The position numbers and the translations under genes were made by a program. A stretch of 42,557 bases of DNA from DAITAZ01 sp036824045 (GTDB lineage: Bacteria; Pseudomonadota; Gammaproteobacteria; Burkholderiales; Rhodocyclaceae), in NCBI GenBank assembly GCA_036824045.1, contig DAITAZ010000031.1, forward strand, positions 1 to 42,557, in the 5' to 3' direction. The notes below the pieces were generated by a model. That model searched no databases and was not told the DNA's origin. It was given only the letters and a program-made list of their open reading frames with translations. Within the stretch, counting starts at the first letter, position 1. The number at the start of each line of letters is the position of its first letter. Positions 16,998 through 24,651 of this stretch are shown here, piece by piece.

Positions 16998-17052
16998 CGC
17001 GGGGATTACGGGCCACGGGGATTCCCTTCCCCCGTGGCCCGTAATCCCCGCG
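16998..17052. repeat. Perfect 23-bp inverted repeat (hairpin) after the PLD gene
   Basis: Arms at 16998-17020 and 17030-17052 are exact reverse complements, with a 9-nt loop ATTCCCTTC. Each arm contains GGGGATTACGGGCCACGGGG or its complement. There is no T tract. The hairpin lies 46 bp after a stop codon and 145 bp before the next start. It may be a Rho-assisted terminator, an mRNA-stabilising structure or a remnant of a mobile repeat. Confidence 0.85.
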
Positions 17053-17197
17053 TCACGCACGTTTCCCGGGTCTTGTTTCACACTGGAGCCTCGGGAGCCT
17101 GAATTAACCGATTTTTTTCATTTATCCCCTCCGAATCCCCCTTGTGGTGCGCGGCTACAGTTGGGGCGTTGTCAAATACCGCCTGGAGGCTTGGGCC

Positions 17198-17719
17198 ATG
17201 GTTCCCATCGGGGGTGTGCTCCTGCATGCTGTTTCGCTGATTGCATTCTTTGTCCTGCTCGTGTCTGCCTTTCGGTTGCTGCTGCTGTTTGGCGAGCCCG
17301 ATGTCAGCGAGGTCGGGCGGCGGATGTCGGCGGCAGCGGTGGGTGCCATGCTGTACGGCGCCTTCGGGCTGATGGATGTCTCGGTGCCGCTGACCATCTT
17401 CAAGGCCGTCCGGGGCGGGGACCTGGCACGGCTGATGGTGCTCGCAGTGGCCTTGCCCGTGCTGGTGGGCGGGCTCACCGGCTCCCTGTGCCTGAGCGTG
17501 CCCACCCGGGCCAACATGCTGGCCTTGCGCAGCCGCCTGGTCCCCCTGGGCTTCTCGGTCGCCTGCATTCTCGATTGTTACGTGGAAAGCACCGTGTCCC
17601 TGCCCGACGGCGGCATTCAGGCCTTGCTGCTGCCCTGCGGGCTGTTCACCCTGGCGCTGGTGGCGCCACGCATTCCCGCCTTGCGTCAGGGGCAGGGCGT
17701 ATGGCCTGAAATCGCCTGA
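17198..17719 (+). CDS. Hypothetical membrane protein
   Basis: 173 residues from the ATG at 17198, chosen because GGAGG lies 8 bp upstream; a longer GTG version would start at 17144. Four or five hydrophobic segments are visible: about 3-30, 45-60, 78-100, 112-126 and 140-155. I do not recognise the family. It stands alone, 26 bp from the convergent EamA transporter. Codon use matches its neighbours, so it is likely real. Confidence 0.7.
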   Translation: MVPIGGVLLHAVSLIAFFVLLVSAFRLLLLFGEPDVSEVGRRMSAAAVGAMLYGAFGLMDVSVPLTIFKAVRGGDLARLMVLAVALPVLVGGLTGSLCLSVPTRANMLALRSRLVPLGFSVACILDCYVESTVSLPDGGIQALLLPCGLFTLALVAPRIPALRQGQGVWPEIA

Positions 17720-17744
17720 GCGCGGCAAGCCATGTCCGCGCCGG

Positions 17745-18665
17745 TCAGGCGTTGCTTGCCCGGCGGGCAAGCCAGATCCCGGTGAGTACGAGCAGGCCTC
17801 CCAGCCACTGCCAGGGGCTGAACAATTCGCCAAAGAGCAGCCAGGCGAACAAGGTGGCCATCACCGGTTGCAGCAGCAGGCTGATGGATGACAGGCTTGC
17901 CTGCAGGTGGGCCACCGCATAGGTGATCAGGGTTTGCCCCGCCACCTGGCACACCAGTGCCGAAGCCACAAGGATGGCCCAGCCCCGCCACGATACCGGT
18001 AGCAGGGGTTCGCCCAGGGACACCGCCACCGCGCCCAGGGCCAGGGCGGCGGCGACGCCGCTACCCGCAAGAATCTGCGGGGCGCTCAGATGCCCGCGCA
18101 GGTGCTTCACGCAGAGTTGATAGGCGGCGTAGAACACCGCCGCCACCAGTGCCAGTGCGTCGCCGTACAGGGCCGCATGGCCTCCCAGATTGGCCCCCAC
18201 CAGCAACGCAGCCCCCGAGAGCGCCAGCGCCAGAGCGAGCACGAAGAGGCTGCGTATGCGTTCGCCAAACAGCATGGCGGCGCCGATGGCGACGAACACG
18301 GGCGCCAGATTCACCAGGAACGTGGAGTTGGCGACCGAGGTGGCCTGGATCGACACATGCCAGAAGCCCAGGTCGCCCGCGAAGGCGACTCCGGTTGCCG
18401 CGAGCAGCGCCCAGCGTTTGGGCTGAGGCGGGGTCGAGCCGGCCTGCACCCGGCGGGCCCAGGCGAACAGGATCGGCAGCGCCAGCAACAGCCGCCAGAA
18501 GGCGGTGGCCACCGGCCCGGTTTCCGCCATGCGGACGAAAATGGGGGCGAAGGCGATACCCGTTGCCCCCGCCAGCAGGGCCGCCAACGCCCATCCCGGG
18601 CGGCGGCGGGGTGCTGGCGGCCGTGCGTGGACGGCGAGGTGTTCCGGAGGCTGTGGTGTGGGCAT
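17745..18665 (-). CDS. EamA/DMT-family transporter
   Basis: 306 residues with about ten hydrophobic helices in two EamA repeats: the first from WALAALLAGATGIAFAPIFVRMAETGPVATAFWRLLLALP, the second from GDALALVAAVFYAAYQLCVK and ending LGGLLVLTGIWLARR. Members export amino acids, metabolites or drugs; the substrate is not visible. The LysR gene 67 bp upstream on the same strand may be co-transcribed and control it. The N-terminal basic, Pro-rich tail of about 24 residues is long, so a later start is possible. Confidence 0.9.
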   Translation of the reverse strand: MPTPQPPEHLAVHARPPAPRRRPGWALAALLAGATGIAFAPIFVRMAETGPVATAFWRLLLALPILFAWARRVQAGSTPPQPKRWALLAATGVAFAGDLGFWHVSIQATSVANSTFLVNLAPVFVAIGAAMLFGERIRSLFVLALALALSGAALLVGANLGGHAALYGDALALVAAVFYAAYQLCVKHLRGHLSAPQILAGSGVAAALALGAVAVSLGEPLLPVSWRGWAILVASALVCQVAGQTLITYAVAHLQASLSSISLLLQPVMATLFAWLLFGELFSPWQWLGGLLVLTGIWLARRASNA

Positions 18666-18732
18666 GGGCGGGCGGCAGGGATGGAGGCCGATTATGGCCA
18701 GCCCGCGTCCGCCTGGCGCTTGCGGACTTCCC

Positions 18733-19653
18733 TTATGGCTGGTGCGGGTCGGGGGGATCGCCCAGCATGCGTGGGCGCCACTGGGGCATTTGCAGGTGCT
18801 CGCTCAGCCAGGCCAGGGCCTTGCCCTCCTGGCGGGCACGCCAGGCCAGGTGCAGCCGATGGCTGGGCATGGGGGCGGCCAGCGTCTTGATCACCAGGCG
18901 GCCGGCGGCAGCTTCCCGTTCCGCTTCGCCCCGGGGCAGATGTCCCACACCCAGGCCGGCCCGCTGGGCCGCAAGTTTGCAGGCGTGGTCTGCCACGGTC
19001 AGTCGTTCTCCCTCCTGCAGACCGAAGGAGCGGGCGGCCAGGGCGCGGGAACTGTCGGCGATGGCCACCACCCGGTGCGGCCGCAGGGCTGCGTCGGTCA
19101 AGGGTTCGGGCGCATCCGCCAGCGGATGGTGCGGCGCCACGCAGAAAGCGAACTCCACTTCGGCCAGCGGGCGGGTGAGGTAGCCGCTCGCGGGCGGGCC
19201 ATCGGTGGCGCCGATGGCCAGATCGGCGCGCCCGGTCGCCAGCGCATCCCAGCAGCCGCCCAGGACCTCGGTGCTCAGGCGTAGCCGGGTCGGCCCGGCT
19301 TCGGCGTAGAAGCGCTCGATGAGGGGAAAGAGCGAACGGGCATCCACCAGCGCATTGACCGCGATGGCCAGTTCCGGCTCCCAGCCGGTGGCAACGCGTC
19401 GGGCGCGGCATTCCAGCTCGCCGGCGGCGCGGAGCACAGCGCGGCCATCCTCCAGCATGCCCCGCCCGGCCGCGTTGAGGTGCGCCCGCCGGCCCACCCG
19501 GTCGAACAGGGGAAAGCCCAGGTCGTCTTCCAGTTTCGCCACCGCATGGGTGATGGCGGAGGGCACCCGGTTCAGTGCCGCGGCCGCCGCGCTGAAGCTG
19601 CCGCGGGTGTCAATGGCGTCGAGGATGAGCAGGGCGTCGAGGGTGATCTTCAT
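18733..19653 (-). CDS. LysR-family transcriptional regulator
   Basis: 306 residues. The winged helix-turn-helix at 5-62 has the LysR pattern (LLILDAIDTRGSFSAAAAALN, then SAITHAVAKLEDDLGFPLFDR, then AGRGMLEDGRAV), followed by a LysR substrate-binding domain with LSTEVLGGCWDALATGRADLAIGA. It is divergent from the flavodoxin gene and upstream of the DMT transporter, so either may be its target. A LysR box lies directly in front of its start codon, suggesting autoregulation. The coinducer is unknown. Confidence 0.93.
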   Translation of the reverse strand: MKITLDALLILDAIDTRGSFSAAAAALNRVPSAITHAVAKLEDDLGFPLFDRVGRRAHLNAAGRGMLEDGRAVLRAAGELECRARRVATGWEPELAIAVNALVDARSLFPLIERFYAEAGPTRLRLSTEVLGGCWDALATGRADLAIGATDGPPASGYLTRPLAEVEFAFCVAPHHPLADAPEPLTDAALRPHRVVAIADSSRALAARSFGLQEGERLTVADHACKLAAQRAGLGVGHLPRGEAEREAAAGRLVIKTLAAPMPSHRLHLAWRARQEGKALAWLSEHLQMPQWRPRMLGDPPDPHQP

Positions 19654-19654
19654 G

Positions 19655-19669
19655 GTGAATATTATTCAC
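19655..19669. promoter_or_regulatory. LysR-box palindrome in front of the LysR gene
   Basis: GTGAATATTATTCAC is a 7-bp perfect inverted repeat around one base and contains the T-N11-A pattern (T19656, A19668) of LysR operators. It begins 2 bp from the LysR start codon, where binding would block its translation region or its transcription, and is 143 bp from the divergent flavodoxin gene. Confidence 0.6.
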
Positions 19670-19811
19670 TGTTTTGTTCAGAAAATATCAGCGGTTTTGC
19701 CGGAGGCAGCCCCCTATAGTTCAGTCGTCGCGCCCGGTGTCCTTCTGCAATGAGGATGTGCGGGAGCAGGCCTGGGTTTTGGATACTGTTGGATTGTTCG
19801 GAGATTTTCAT

Positions 19812-20387
19812 ATGGCCAAGATTGTAATCGCCTATTTCAGTGGATACGGGCACACCGCCCGGCAGGCGCAGGCGGTGTGCGAAGGGGCTGCAGCGGTGGC
19901 TGGGGTGCAAGCAGCGTTGCTACCCGTGGCGGAACTGGACGATGCGGGCTGGCAAACGCTGGCCGAGGCGGACGCCATCATCTTCGGCGCGCCCACCTAC
20001 ATGGGCAGCGTGCCGTATCAGTTCAAGGCGTTCATGGACCAGAGCTCCAAGGTCTGGTTTTCCAGCGGCTGGAAGGACAAGCTGGCCGCCGGCTTCACCA
20101 ATTCCGCCTCGCAAAGCGGCGACAAACTGGCGGCCCTGAGCCAGTTGATGGTGTACGCCAACCAGCACGGCATGATCTGGGTGAGCCTGGGCCTGATGCC
20201 GGGCAACAACAGCAGCCAGGGTTCCACGGCCGACCTCAACCGCCTGGGGTCCTTCTCGGGGGCCATGGCGCAGTCCAATGCCGACCAGGGGGCGGACGCG
20301 ATGCTGGAGTCCGATCTGCGCACGGCGGCCCATCTGGGGGAGCGGGTGGCGCGTCTCGCCCTGCGTTTCGCCCCCCGCGGCACCTGA
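19812..20387 (+). CDS. Flavodoxin-family NAD(P)H:quinone oxidoreductase (WrbA-like)
   Basis: 191 residues from the ATG at 19812. The FMN phosphate loop is SGYGHT (residues 9-14), followed by FGAPTYMGSVPYQFKAFMDQ, the isoalloxazine-binding loop typical of WrbA-like proteins, and later a GMIWVSLGLMPGNNS segment. It probably reduces quinones by two electrons and protects against oxidative cycling. It is transcribed away from the LysR gene across a 158-bp gap and is a likely target of that regulator. A strong intrinsic terminator lies about 150 bp downstream. Confidence 0.88.
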   Translation: MAKIVIAYFSGYGHTARQAQAVCEGAAAVAGVQAALLPVAELDDAGWQTLAEADAIIFGAPTYMGSVPYQFKAFMDQSSKVWFSSGWKDKLAAGFTNSASQSGDKLAALSQLMVYANQHGMIWVSLGLMPGNNSSQGSTADLNRLGSFSGAMAQSNADQGADAMLESDLRTAAHLGERVARLALRFAPRGT

Positions 20388-20406
20388 AGGCAAGCGCTGC
20401 CGGCCA

Positions 20407-20424
20407 TTTACATCCCTTTACATC
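20407..20424 (+). promoter_or_regulatory. Tandem TTTACATC repeat, response-regulator-type site
   Basis: TTTACATC occurs twice, at 20407-20414 and 20417-20424, exactly one helical turn apart. Direct repeats with this spacing are typical of OmpR-family regulator sites. No gene follows on this strand before the terminator at 20541; see the possible small RNA. Confidence 0.4.
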
Positions 20425-20462
20425 TCCCTCACCGCGGTTAACGCGGCGCCCTCCCATACTGG

Positions 20463-20570
20463 GGTCGTTGTTTCGGTCGCCTTTCCCGTGGGTGGCCGAT
20501 CCCTTCCCCATGTCACCTTCCCCTGGTGGCATACCCCTTGAGGGGCGGCCCCGGCCGCCCCTTCTTTTTT
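20463..20570 (+). ncRNA. Possible small RNA between the flavodoxin and DMT genes
   Basis: A CATACT -10-like hexamer (20455-20460) lies downstream of the TTTACATC repeat, and the transcript would run to the strong terminator ending at 20570, about 108 nt. No credible ORF lies in it. Alternatively this is simply the 3' UTR of the flavodoxin gene. Conservation and transcript data are not available here. Confidence 0.25.
20541..20570 (+). terminator. Rho-independent terminator
   Basis: A 10-bp stem AGGGGCGGCC / GGCCGCCCCT is followed by TCTTTTTT. It ends the plus-strand transcript of the flavodoxin gene or of a small RNA and abuts the stop codon of the convergent DMT gene. Confidence 0.88.
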
Positions 20571-21466
20571 CAGCGCCGGCCCACCACCGTCACGCCGGTG
20601 AGCACCAGCGCCGCCCCGGCCGCCTGCAGGGCCGAGAGGCTTTCATCCAGAATCAGCCAGCCCAGGAAGATGGTGATGACGGGGCCGAGGGTGCCGACCA
20701 TGGCCACCTTGCCCGGCGAGAGGCTCCGCATGGCGCGGGCCTGGAGGTAGATGGGTACTACCGTGGAAACCAGCGCCAGCAACAGTCCGTCCACGTACAC
20801 CCGTGACGGGACCACCAGGGCGGAAAAGGGTCTGGTGGCGATAAAGTGCCCCAGACACAAAAAACAGGCGAAGGTGGAAGCGAAGGCGGTGAAGCGGGCA
20901 GCCCCAAGCCGGGCGACCACCTTGCCGGAGCCCATGAAATACAGCGCGTAGGTCACCGCGCTGGCGAACACCCAGGCGCCCCCCGTCAGCAACTGCCCGT
21001 GATCCCCCGAGAATTGCAAGTCGTGGGCCATGGCCAGGGCGATGCCGCCATAGCACAGGGCCAGCGCCAGCAGGGTGCGGCGGGTGAGGGCGTGGCCGAG
21101 GAATACGGCGGAGAGCAGCACCACCAGGGTGGGGTAAAGGAACAGGATCAGGCGCTCCAGGCCGGCGGTGATGTACTGCAGGCCGAGGAAGTCGAACAGG
21201 CTGGAGAGGTAGTAGCCCAGCACCCCCATGGCCGCCAGCCACAGCCAGTCCCGACGAGCGATGGCCGAGCCACCCACCTGCCAGGCCATGAAAAGAAATA
21301 TGGGCAACGCAAAGCCCATGCGCAGGGCAAGCAGGGTGACCGCGTCGCCCCCGTGGGCCAGCCCCAGCTTGACCAGGATGGCCTTGAAGGAGAACCCCAG
21401 CGCCGAGAGGATGGCAAATGCCAGGCTCCAGCCTTCGGATTTTCCGTGTTCTCGCGGGGTGGTCAT
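20570..21466 (-). CDS. EamA/DMT-family transporter
   Basis: 298 residues from the ATG at 21466, preceded by GGAG; an earlier ATG at 21496 adds only a non-hydrophobic stub. About ten hydrophobic helices in two EamA repeats are visible: WSLAFAILSALGFSFKAILVKLGL near the start, and WVFASAVTYALYFMGSGKV through LGWLILDESLSALQAAGAALVLTGV in the second half. It should move a small metabolite across the inner membrane. It is divergent from a LysR gene that probably controls it. It is not closely similar to the DMT gene at 17.7 kb, judging by eye. Confidence 0.9.
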   Translation of the reverse strand: MTTPREHGKSEGWSLAFAILSALGFSFKAILVKLGLAHGGDAVTLLALRMGFALPIFLFMAWQVGGSAIARRDWLWLAAMGVLGYYLSSLFDFLGLQYITAGLERLILFLYPTLVVLLSAVFLGHALTRRTLLALALCYGGIALAMAHDLQFSGDHGQLLTGGAWVFASAVTYALYFMGSGKVVARLGAARFTAFASTFACFLCLGHFIATRPFSALVVPSRVYVDGLLLALVSTVVPIYLQARAMRSLSPGKVAMVGTLGPVITIFLGWLILDESLSALQAAGAALVLTGVTVVGRR

Positions 21467-21574
21467 GGGGGGCTCCAGTCCGTCGCCAGCGGCCAATTGT
21501 GGTGTCCGGGTTTAAGTCGGGCACCGATTTAGCCACGCCGGCCCAGAACGGAGAAGCGATAATCCGCGTTGAAT

Positions 21575-21595
21575 GGATTCGGATAATCCGAATCC
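21575..21595. promoter_or_regulatory. 21-nt LysR-box palindrome in the DMT / LysR gap
   Basis: Two 10-bp arms, GGATTCGGAT and ATCCGAATCC, are exact complements around a central A at 21585. The centre has the T-N11-A form (T21579, A21591). It is 20 bp before the LysR start and about 110 bp before the divergent DMT start, fitting dual control. Confidence 0.65.
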
Positions 21596-21615
21596 TCGCT
21601 GCCGGGTGTGCGCCC

Positions 21616-22524
21616 ATGCATTACGACCTGACCGACCTGCGCGTCTTCCTCGCCGTTGCCCAGGCGGGCAATGTGACGCGGGGCGCTGAAACCGCCCACC
21701 TTGCGCCTTCCTCTGCCAGTCAGCGCATTCGCGATCTGGAGCAGGCCCTGGGCGTAGCGCTTTTCCAGCGCAACGCCCGGGGCGTCGTCCTGACGCCGGC
21801 GGGGGAGGCCTTGCAGCGGCATGCCCGGGAGGTGCTGGCCCGGCTGGAGCAGATGCACGCGGATCTGGCGCCCTTTGCCGCGGGCATCCGCGCCCATGTT
21901 TCCCTGTTCGCCAACACCAACGCCACCAATTCATTTCTGCCCGACGACCTGGGCAGTTTCCTGCGTGCCTATCCTCAGGTCAGCATCACGCTGGAAGAGC
22001 ACACCAGCCCCGATATCGTCCGTGCCGTGGCTGCTGGCCAAGCCGACCTGGGGGTGGTGGCCGGGCAGGACGGGGCGGAGGGACTGCGTTTCCTGCCCTA
22101 TCGACAGGACCGGCTGGTGTGGGTGTTGCCGCCGGGGCATCCGCTGGCCGGCGCGGAAGGCTTGCGTTTCGCCCAGGTGGTGGGCGAGCCCTTCGTTTCC
22201 CTGCAGGCCGGCACCGCCATCCACACCTTTACCATGAACCACGCGGCCGATCTGGGGCGCCATCTCAACGTGCGCATCCAGGTGCGCAGTTTCGACGCCG
22301 TGTGCCGCATGGTGGCCGCGGGGGTGGGCATGGGCATGGTGCCCCGCTCCGCCGTAGCCCGCCTGGAAGGGGTGCGCTGCGTGACGGTCGAGATTCAGGA
22401 GCCCTGGGCCCGGCGCGATCTGCACCTGTGTCTGCCCGCGGGCGGGCCGGGCAACCCCTTTGTCGCCGCGCTGGTACAAAGCCTGGGGAGCCAGGCGCTT
22501 GTGGCGCCTGATGCACCGCTTTAG
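21616..22524 (+). CDS. LysR-family transcriptional regulator
   Basis: 302 residues from the ATG at 21616 (the longer frame runs into the divergent gene). It has an N-terminal winged helix-turn-helix, LRVFLAVAQAGNVTRGAETAHLAPSSASQRIRDLEQALGVALF, then a substrate-binding domain with VSLFANTNATNSFLPDDLGSFLRAYPQVSITLEEHTS and ADLGVVAG. It resembles regulators found beside DMT and sulfite-type exporters. It is divergent from the DMT transporter over 149 bp with a palindromic operator between. Its stop overlaps that of the next, convergent gene by 3 bp. Confidence 0.93.
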   Translation: MHYDLTDLRVFLAVAQAGNVTRGAETAHLAPSSASQRIRDLEQALGVALFQRNARGVVLTPAGEALQRHAREVLARLEQMHADLAPFAAGIRAHVSLFANTNATNSFLPDDLGSFLRAYPQVSITLEEHTSPDIVRAVAAGQADLGVVAGQDGAEGLRFLPYRQDRLVWVLPPGHPLAGAEGLRFAQVVGEPFVSLQAGTAIHTFTMNHAADLGRHLNVRIQVRSFDAVCRMVAAGVGMGMVPRSAVARLEGVRCVTVEIQEPWARRDLHLCLPAGGPGNPFVAALVQSLGSQALVAPDAPL

Positions 22525-22715
22525 TGCTTGCGTTGGTCCCGGTGCTCGGCGGGTTCCACCGTCGGTGCGCACAGCGATGCGACGATCAGCAGAATCTGCA
22601 TCAGCGCCAGGGTCACCGCAAATGCGGTGAAGCTATCCAGCCCCAGCCCCAGTTCCAGCGGCAACACGAACAAGCCGCAAGCGAAGAATTCCGTCAGTGC
22701 AGTCCAGCGGTCCAT
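22521..22715 (-). CDS. Small two-helix membrane protein
   Basis: 64 residues. An excellent AGGAGG lies 5 bp before the ATG at 22715. Two hydrophobic segments, about 8-22 and 27-49, are followed by a charged tail, TVEPAEHRDQRKH. I do not recognise a family. The good ribosome binding site and the clean helical pattern make it likely real. It converges on the LysR gene with a 4-bp overlap. Confidence 0.65.
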   Translation of the reverse strand: MDRWTALTEFFACGLFVLPLELGLGLDSFTAFAVTLALMQILLIVASLCAPTVEPAEHRDQRKH

Positions 22716-23126
22716 GCCGTCCTCCTGTCATCACCTGAACAAGTTGGCCCTCGTCAATTGTGCGGTGCACAAAACGTGCCTGAAGTGCTGGCCACGGGCC
22801 TGACCCAAGAGGACGTGCGGCGAACGGCGCGCCCGTGGGCCGCAGACGGCGCCAGTGGCCGCGCGGTGGCGGAGCGCACGGGCCACACCGCCCGTTGCCG
22901 TGAATGCAGGCCATGTCGGCTTTGACGGTTTCGTCACGCACCTGGCGCAAATCCCCTTTGTGGGGTTAACGGATGCTTGGCGGCGGATTTGACGGCGATC
23001 GATGCCGCCATCGGGTACCCGGCCGATCTCGCCGGCCACGGGATTTTCCCAAAGCCTCGCCCGCCAGGCTGTACCATCGGCCTCCCACGCGGGCCGCAGG
23101 AGGCCGCGGATGATCCGGAGCTTGCC
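22716..23126. other. 411-bp gap without a convincing gene
   Basis: GC-rich sequence with no ORF of good codon structure. A CCCC TTTGT GGGG hairpin lies near 22952-22964, and repeated GATCG/GCCGCC motifs lie at 22994-23030. No tRNA, promoter pair or terminator with a T tract was found. It presumably contains the promoter of the methyltransferase. Confidence 0.5.
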
Positions 23127-24143
23127 ATGTCGCCCCCTGTTGTTCCCTTGCTTGCCGCTGCGCTGGCTGCGCGGGCGGACCTGATCGCGCGCCTGCTGGC
23201 GGAGGGGACGGACGCTTACCGACTGTTCCATGGCACCGTGGAGGGGGCGCCCGGCTTGACCGTGGACCGCTATGGCGACCTGCTGCTGGTGCAGAGCTTT
23301 CACCAGAGCCTGGGGCCGGATGAACTGGCGGCGGTGGAGGGGTTCTACCAGGCCACGATGCCAGGGCTTGCACTGGTCTACAACGATCGCAGCGCAGCCA
23401 ATTCCCGCATCGGCAACGCGCTGGCGCCGGAACAAGCGGCGGCGGCGGGCCAGATGCGGGTGTGCCACGAGATGGGGGTGCGTTTCTGCGTGCAGGGGCG
23501 CCACGAGGGACAGGACCCCTGGTTGTTCCTGGACCTGCGGGCGGCACGGCGGCGGGTGATGCGGGAAGCGCCCGGCAAGTCGCTGCTCAATCTCTTCGCC
23601 TACACCTGTGGCGTCGGGGTGGCGGCAGCCAGCGCCGGGGCGAGGTTCGTGGTCAATGTGGATTTTGCCGAGTCCAGCCTGGCGGTGGGCAAGACCAACG
23701 CCCAGCGCAACGCCTTGCCCATCCGCCCGCGTTTCATCAAGAGCGATGCCTTTGCGGCCATGCGGCAGTTGGCCGGGCTCGGCCAGCCGCAGATGGTGCG
23801 GGGCCGGCGCATGCCTGCTTTCCCTCGCCTGGAGCAGCAGCGCTTCGATCTGGTCTTTCTGGATCCGCCGCGCTACGCCAAGAGCCCGTTCGGGGTGGTG
23901 GATCTGGTCAATGACTATCCCTCGGTGTTCAAGCCGGCGCTGCTGTGCGCCGCGGAGGGGGGTGCCGTCATTTGTTGCAACAACGTGGCCCAGGTGGAGC
24001 GGGAGCCCTGGCTGGACCAGTTGCTGCGCAGCGCCGCCAAAGCCGGCCGGCCGGTGCGGGAGATGGAGTGGATCGAACCGGAGGCGGACTTTCCCAGCGC
24101 GGATGGGCGGCCTCCGCTCAAGGTGGCCCTGCTGCGGGTGTAG
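23127..24143 (+). CDS. Class I SAM-dependent rRNA methyltransferase, RlmI-like, without a PUA domain
   Basis: 338 residues from the ATG at 23127, preceded by GGAG. After a short N-terminal helix, residues 29-60 (AYRLFHGTVEG, then GLTVDRYGD) match the RlmI/YccW central domain. The SAM-binding motif I is LLNLFAYTCGVGVAAASAGA at about 152-171, and the catalytic-region motif is DPPRY at 246-250, followed by a CCNNVAQVE strand. RlmI methylates C5 of a cytosine in 23S rRNA. This protein lacks the N-terminal PUA domain and is about 60 residues shorter, so it may act on another RNA site. It stands alone between unrelated genes. Confidence 0.88.
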   Translation: MSPPVVPLLAAALAARADLIARLLAEGTDAYRLFHGTVEGAPGLTVDRYGDLLLVQSFHQSLGPDELAAVEGFYQATMPGLALVYNDRSAANSRIGNALAPEQAAAAGQMRVCHEMGVRFCVQGRHEGQDPWLFLDLRAARRRVMREAPGKSLLNLFAYTCGVGVAAASAGARFVVNVDFAESSLAVGKTNAQRNALPIRPRFIKSDAFAAMRQLAGLGQPQMVRGRRMPAFPRLEQQRFDLVFLDPPRYAKSPFGVVDLVNDYPSVFKPALLCAAEGGAVICCNNVAQVEREPWLDQLLRSAAKAGRPVREMEWIEPEADFPSADGRPPLKVALLRV

Positions 24144-24209
24144 CGGCGTGGCAAACCCTGCCGGATGCAGGCATGAAACGATCGGGATGGCGGGAGTGGG
24201 TTAGGGCCC

Positions 24210-24267
24210 CGGTGCCGATCTGACGTCGGCTACCGGGAGGCTCGGGTAAGGCGGCGTGGGACGCCGC
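24210..24267. repeat. Two imperfect hairpins after the methyltransferase gene
   Basis: CCGGTGCCGA pairs with TCGGC-T-ACCGG (about 24210-24237) with one bulge, and GTAAGGCGGCGT pairs with ACGCCGCTTAC (about 24246-24270) with one bulge. Neither has a T tract. Possibly a Rho-assisted termination region. Confidence 0.35.
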
Positions 24268-24369
24268 TTACTGAGTGTTCTGCCCTGGAGAGTGGTGGCA
24301 GGCTGACGGTGCGTCTGACAGCGAGTCACTGCTTGCTTTTTCGCGCCCCTGTTGCGCGGGGTCTGCTTT

Positions 24370-24651
24370 TTAGTGCTCGGTTCCGAGGTGAGCGACAAAC
24401 TTGGCGCCGAATTGCTCCGGGAACTGGAAGCGGTCCAGCGCGCGGCGGATGGTGTTTTCCGCGCTGCGGCTCTGACCGTTGAAGCTGATGCCGATGGCGC
24501 GGCCATTGGTGGCCAGGGTCATGAACGCGTAGCGCCAGCGGTAGGTCTCGGCCAGCCGTTCGCGCAACTCGGCTTCGTTGGTGATTTCGATCCCGGCTGC
24601 CTTGAGCGAATCAAGAAAGTCGGAATAAGACTCGTCGCAAAGACTTCCCAT
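24370..24651 (-). CDS. Small hypothetical protein
   Basis: 93 residues from the ATG at 24651, preceded by an ideal GGAG at 6-nt spacing; a longer frame to 24810 is open but lacks coding character. The protein is soluble and mixed alpha/beta: SYSDFLDSLKAAGIEIT, then RERLAETYRWRYAFMTLATNGRAIGISFNG, then ENTIRRALDRFQFPEQFGAKFV. I do not recognise the family. The leader matches the T7 gene 10 translation signal over 16 nt, which is probably chance. It is isolated, with long gaps on both sides. Confidence 0.7.
   Translation of the reverse strand: MGSLCDESYSDFLDSLKAAGIEITNEAELRERLAETYRWRYAFMTLATNGRAIGISFNGQSRSAENTIRRALDRFQFPEQFGAKFVAHLGTEH

Noticed and set aside
22524..22925. 133-codon frame opposite and beyond the small membrane protein
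   Set aside because: Overlaps the antisense small gene, which has an ideal ribosome binding site; translated sequence lacks coding character.
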